A DNA stretch of 64,000 nucleotides from Pratylenchus scribneri (taxonomy: Eukaryota > Nematoda > Chromadorea > Rhabditida > Pratylenchidae), in contig JAQSEB010000042.1 in the NCBI GenBank assembly GCA_030063045.1, forward strand, positions 620,001-684,000. Direction: 5' to 3'. The notes beneath the pieces are model-generated. The model was not told the DNA's origin. It saw only the letters and a program-made list of their open reading frames with translations, and searched no databases. Position numbers and translations under genes: made by a program. Of the stretch, positions 60,203 through 64,000 are shown in pieces. Position 1 is the stretch's first letter. Each line of letters starts with the position of its first letter.

Positions 60203-60629
60203 CAGTGTGTCCAAACGTCCTCGTCATTCGTCTCGTCCTCGTCTTCGTCCTCGTCTCGTCTTAAAAAAAAGACGAAAGACGAGACGAATGACGAGAGGGT
60301 AAAAAAGGTCAAGACGAGAGACGAGACGAATGACGAGGGGTAAAAAAAGGGCAAGACGAGGACGAGACGAATGACGAGGGGTAAAAAAAGGGCAAGACGA
60401 GGACGAGACGAATGACGAGGGGTAAAAAAGGGCAAGACGAGGACGAGACGAATGACGAGAAAATGAACAAAATGACGAGAAAAATACGAAAAATGACGAG
60501 AAAAAGACGAAAAATGACGAGAAAAAGACGAAAAATGAGAAGAAATGACGAGACGAATGACGAGGGGTAAAAAAAGGGCAAGACGAGGACGAGACGAATG
60601 ACGAGAAATTTGACATTTGGACAACACTG
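60203..60629. mobile_element. hAT-type MITE made of GACGAGACGAATGACGAG repeats, 427 bp
   Basis: Ends CAGTGTGTCCAAACGTC and GACATTTGGACAACACTG are near-inverted. The 8-bp duplication CTCAAAAT is exact (60195-60202 and 60630-60637). The interior is a variant tandem array of GACGAGACGAATGACGAG(GGGTAAAAAAGGGCAA). It splits the B intergenic phrase TTGGGCTCAAAATGTTCG. Long - strand ORFs here (60202-60634) simply translate the repeat. Confidence 0.88.
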
Positions 60630-60637
60630 CTCAAAAT

Positions 60638-61122
60638 GTTCGCCTAATAGCGTAGAATTCAGTGATATAAGAATTGATTAAAAAATATTTGATAATGAAA
60701 AAATGATTTCAAAATAAATGGAATTAACTGGTTCGGCATAAACCATAAATTATTTACGGCTGATTTATTGGGCCGGTGAATGGATTGGCTGATGGCACTG
60801 ATTGAAAGATGTACGCTTGATTTGTATAGGGTTTCGGGGATGATTGGCCATTATAAATGTAAATTGGGGGAGGGGGTGGAGTGAATACATTTGTGAATGA
60901 ACGGATGATTTTATCGACAAAATCTCGTGTTTTCGGGCACTGAATGCCATTGCTTTGGGGCATTAAAAATAGTGAGAGGGAGCGCAGAATTATGGCTTCA
61001 ATTTTAATTTCAATATTAACTGAATCAAAAATATTTTGAATTTAAAAATTTTCAATAGTTATTTTCACATTTTTAAAAATTTTATTAAATTATATTCATC
61101 ATAATTTGCGCATTTTAGAAAA
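60638..61122. other. B9 upstream spacer
   Basis: Contains TCGGCATAAACCATAAATTATTTACGGCTGATT, shared with 63360-63390 before B10 and, in part, with 63865-63890. The B9 acceptor is GCATTTTAG ending 61118. No gene. Confidence 0.55.
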
Positions 61123-62838
61123 ATGAAAACAATTTTATTTATTTTAATTATTTTTACAAACATTTTTGAAAATATGGCTACTGGCAAAGATGAAGGAGGT
61201 GAACCATCACAAAGGAAGGATAAAAGACCAATCATAGATTTGAGTTCCGATTCAGATTCTGATTCCGAATCAAATTCGTCAAATACGGAAGGGAAAGGAA
61301 ATATAGGAGGAAGGAATCCACCGGTAATACATCGAGATGTCCATTTTGATTCATTAGCAAATGTACATGGAGGAAGATTTGGGCAACATCAAGGAGGTTG
61401 GATTTACTTTCGAGACCTATAAAAATTTTCAAATAAATAATTTACCAAATTAATCAATTTTCAACAGGAATTAAAATTGGTAGAGAAAGTGGTCAAGCAA
61501 ATCCTGCCAAAAAACACAAATCCTCTGATCCAAAAATCATCTATATTGAGGATGATAAACCCATTATTGTGGACCCTGCCGAATTCAAAAGCTTTGTTCA
61601 ACAAAGTAATTTTTAACTATATTTATGATTCTAATCATTGTTGAAATAATTTAAATAGAAATAACGGTGCTAGTACAATTGCTAAACAATGCAAATGTGG
61701 GCGATTCATAAAATGATGCAAATAATTTAAATTTAAAATCATGGCAATAAGAAAATTTAAAGTTAAATCAGAATTTAAAAACACAGAATAAAATCAGAAT
61801 AAAATCAGAATTAAAAATAAGAATATAATCAGAACTAAAATCAGAATCAGAATAAAATCGGAATAAACAGAATAAAAATCAGAATAAAGAAAAAGAATTT
61901 CACATTTGCAGCGTTTAGAAACTGCCCACATTCGCACCGTTTTAGCACCTCCCTTTGCTCTTTAGGAATTGTCCTCGGACGAATATAATATTGAATTAAT
62001 CCTCCTTTTTTGTGTTCTCTTTTGTTATTTTTCTAATTTTTTAAATTTTATTTAAAGAGACTGGAATGAATGCACCAATCAATGATAATCAGCAAATTGT
62101 TCAACATCATCAAAATCCATTACAAATTGTCAAATCTATACCGCAAAATGCAAATTCAATGCATCATTACCTTCAACAATTAGAACAAAAATTGGGATTG
62201 AGGGAACAATTTTCACCAAAAATTGGCCAAGGATCATCTTCGTCTGCATTTGGAGTTGTAGGGCATCAAATTCATGGGCACTCGCGATTTGCTCCTGGTC
62301 CAGGCCCAAATCAACAAATGTCTGCGGTGAATCGCCCAAATGATACAGAAAATGGTGAAAAAATTATGGGAAGAAAAATGGCAACTTAAATTTAGAATGA
62401 TTTTCTTTTTTGCTTATTTTTAAATAATATTTTTTCCAATTTCTGCACGGTCTGTCCAGTGATTTAAAAAGTTAAAATTTTTAAAAATTCGCAGTTATTT
62501 CCGGGGTTAAAGTTTAAAAAAGGAGAGAAAATTGGCAATTTGTTTAAATTTTTTTTCAAAAAAATTCAACTATTGAATAAATATAAATTTTTTTAGTGAA
62601 TGAATCACGCCAACAACAATTTAATACCCTAATTGATAAGCGACGTGAAGCTAAAGAATTGAAAAGTGTATTTGAAAATATAATTAAGAAAATTGGAACA
62701 TTACCAGATAAAGGGATGGAACAAAACAATCAGGAAATTGAAATGCTACGGGCTTCAAAGAACGAAATTGGAAAACTCATGGATAAATTAAATGTGGAAA
62801 TTACAACATTGGAAAATGAATTAAAACGCAGAAATTAG
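61123..62838 (+). CDS. Family B secreted protein B9, canonical four exons, 316 aa
   Basis: Exons 61123-61396, 61468-61605, 62058-62354 and 62597-62838, all introns phase 1. E1: signal peptide M-K-T-I-L-F-I-L-I-I-F-T-N-I-F, M-A-T-G-K-D-E-G-G-E-P-S-Q-R-K-D-K-R-P and a stretched D-S-D-S-D-S-E-S-N-S-S-N-T run. E2: G-I-K-I-G-R-E-S-G-Q-A-N to F-V-Q-Q. E3: K-T-G-M-N-A-P-I-N-D-N-Q-Q, I-G-Q-G-S-S-S-S-A-F-G and a Pro/Gln tail. E4: coiled coil starting V-N-E-S-R-Q-Q and ending E-N-E-L-K-R-R-N, closest to the B2 end. It is the clearest reference for the ancestral layout. Predicted to be secreted, mostly disordered with a helical C-terminus; function unknown. Confidence 0.78.
61663..61960. repeat. Worn foldback in B9 intron 2 with AATCAGAATAAA tandem repeats
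   Basis: Outer words GTGCTAGTACAATTGCTAAAC and ATGCAAATGTGGGC return inverted as GCCCACATTCGCACCGTTTTAGCAC. The centre holds repeated AATCAGAATAAAATCAGAAT. It matches the outer arms of the copy at 34200. Confidence 0.6.
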
Positions 62839-63753
62839 CTATCGAAAAAAATTTTTAAAACAGATGTCAAAATCCAATTCTTTTTATATTTTATTTCATT
62901 TCATTCTCCATCCTTCCTGTCAATTTATATATTTTTGGAATTATCTTTTAGATCATTTTATAGATTTTTTCTTTTAACAATTCGGAAATTGATTTTTAAA
63001 CCTCTGATAAATTCCCTATCAAATTTCTAGAGCATATCAATGGTCAAGGTACATTGTTTATAGAGTAGAAGACATGAAATGGCAGTCCCTAGGTCAAGAT
63101 CAAGACATTATAGACCCGATTTATTCATCATTTTATTTAATTGTCGTCCGCGAATAGGGCCCAAAAATTTCAATTTAAGTAAAAAATTTAATTAATTAGG
63201 TAAATTTTGATAAATTAGTGCTAGGTGTTAGATTAATATAAATTAATCAATCTTGGGCTCAAAATGTTTGTCAAATTGAGTAGAATCCAATGGTAAAAGA
63301 ATTTTTTAAAAATATTTGATAATCAAAAAAGTTAGTTTCCAATTTAATGAAATTGACTGGTCGGCATAAACCATAAATTATTTACAGCTGATCGGAAAGA
63401 TGGGTGAATTGGGCAATGGTATCGAATGAAACGTGAACGGATGATTTGTACGGTTGATTTGTATAGGGTTTTGGCGGATTGATTGGCCATTGTAAATGTA
63501 AATTGGATGTAAGGGCATTTTTGGATGAACGGATGATTTATCGGCAAAATCTTGCGTTTATTTCGGACCCTGAATGCCATTGCTTTGGGGCATTTTAAAA
63601 ATAGGGAGAGATGTGATTCTAATTTGCAATTTTCATTCATATATTATTTATTTGAATCAATATAATTTGCATTTATAAATTATTTTGATTCAATTTTATT
63701 ATAAGCATTTCAAAATTTTTTCTAAATAAAATTAATCAAATTTTTTAGAAAAA
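62839..63753. other. Spacer before B10
   Basis: AT-rich with the half repeat CAATCTTGGGCTCAAAATGTTTG at 63249 and TGGTCGGCATAAACCATAAATTATTTACAGC at 63358. No gene. Confidence 0.55.
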
Positions 63754-63864
63754 ATGAAAAAAATTCTAATTGTTTTAATTATAATATTTATAAACATTAT
63801 GGAAATTGGACCGAAACGAAAAAAATTGAAAATCGATTCCATCCCAGTCCCAGGTCAGAATTAA
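63754..63864 (+). pseudogene. Family B locus B10, signal-peptide stub
   Basis: After a TTTTTTAG acceptor the start M-K-K-I-L-I-V-L-I-I-I-F-I-N-I-M matches family B. Within 20 codons the text turns into AAAATCGATTCCATCCCA, the typical right end of the CAGGGATGG MITE family, and reaches a stop (36 codons). Directly after it the spacer phrase CTATAAATAATTTACAGTCGATTTATTGG of an upstream region starts again. The rest of the gene has been lost through a MITE-associated rearrangement. Confidence 0.65.
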
Positions 63865-64000
63865 CTATAAATAATTTACAGTCGATTTATTGGAAAGAAA
63901 GGTGTATTGGGCAGTGGCATCGAATGAAGCGTGAATGAATGATTTGTATTGGGTTTTGGCGGATTGATTGGCCATTGTAAATGTAAATTGGGGGTAGGGC
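63865..64000. repeat. Upstream-type spacer repeated after B10
   Basis: Closely matches 63372-63520 (GGCAGTGGCATCGAATGAAGCGTGAATGAATG; GGTTTTGGCGGATTGATTGGCCATTGTAAATG). A further family B unit probably starts just outside the window. Confidence 0.65.

Noticed and set aside
60202..60634. Overlapping - strand frames of 90-141 codons
   Set aside because: They translate the GACGAGACGAAT tandem array inside a MITE. All three frames are open because of the repeat period.
1..64000. CRISPR arrays, operons with ribosome binding sites, attachment sites
   Set aside because: The window is eukaryotic; the repeats seen are inverted or duplicated units and none has a regular repeat-spacer pattern.

Overview
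The window is strongly AT-rich eukaryotic DNA and looks like a nematode, most probably a plant-parasitic (Tylenchina, root-knot-like) species. The pointers are short GT-AG introns, TTTTAG splice acceptors 3-5 bases before start codons (as in spliced-leader trans-splicing), TIL-type cysteine-rich secreted proteins, hAT transposons with many MITEs, and tandem arrays of small secreted proteins without familiar domains. Species assignment is inference. All gene models were assembled by hand from splice-site and paralogue logic.

Region 1 (1-21.3 kb, + strand) is a tandem array of 'family A': secreted proteins of about 480-510 aa encoded by six or seven exons. It holds the 3' end of A1 (400-1446), A2 (5119-8002), A3 (11908-15188, apparently frameshifted) and A4 (18182-21270). 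Each complete copy is preceded by a repeated promoter/upstream block. hAT-type insertions with clean 8-bp target duplications sit in these spacers.

Region 2 (15.4 kb and 22.5-26.8 kb, - strand) holds two intact four-exon TIL-domain genes (22515-23596 and 25181-25904) plus a decayed last exon behind A3 (15455-15613).

Region 3 (27.8-64 kb, + strand) is a tandem array of 'family B', ten loci (B1-B10). They encode secreted, low-complexity, Gln/His/Ser-rich proteins ending in a charged coiled coil. The basic plan is E1 (signal peptide and acidic Ser/Asn-rich tail), E2 (Lys/Pro-rich linker), E3 (starting L-T-G-K-D/N-A-P, with a G-Q-G-S-S-S-S motif) and E4 (coiled coil). Almost every intron is phase 1, so the internal modules can be duplicated, fused, lost or reordered without breaking the frame, and the copies show this: E2/E3 fusions (B2, B4), an E3-start/E1-body chimera (B2), two coiled-coil exons in one gene (B7), an exonised intron end (B8), an orphan 3' half (B3), a frameshifted copy (B5) and truncated stubs (B1, B10). 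Each unit carries a shared foldback sequence upstream. A four-exon multi-pass membrane protein gene (55118-56269) and a FLYWCH-like remnant (about 44575-44945) lie inside this array.

The most notable signals are the phase-1 modular shuffling of family B, a hairpin-shaped new intron inside the B5 coiled-coil exon, at least eight insertions with perfect 8-bp target duplications (one nested in another), and two insertions whose empty sites survive in paralogous DNA within the window.
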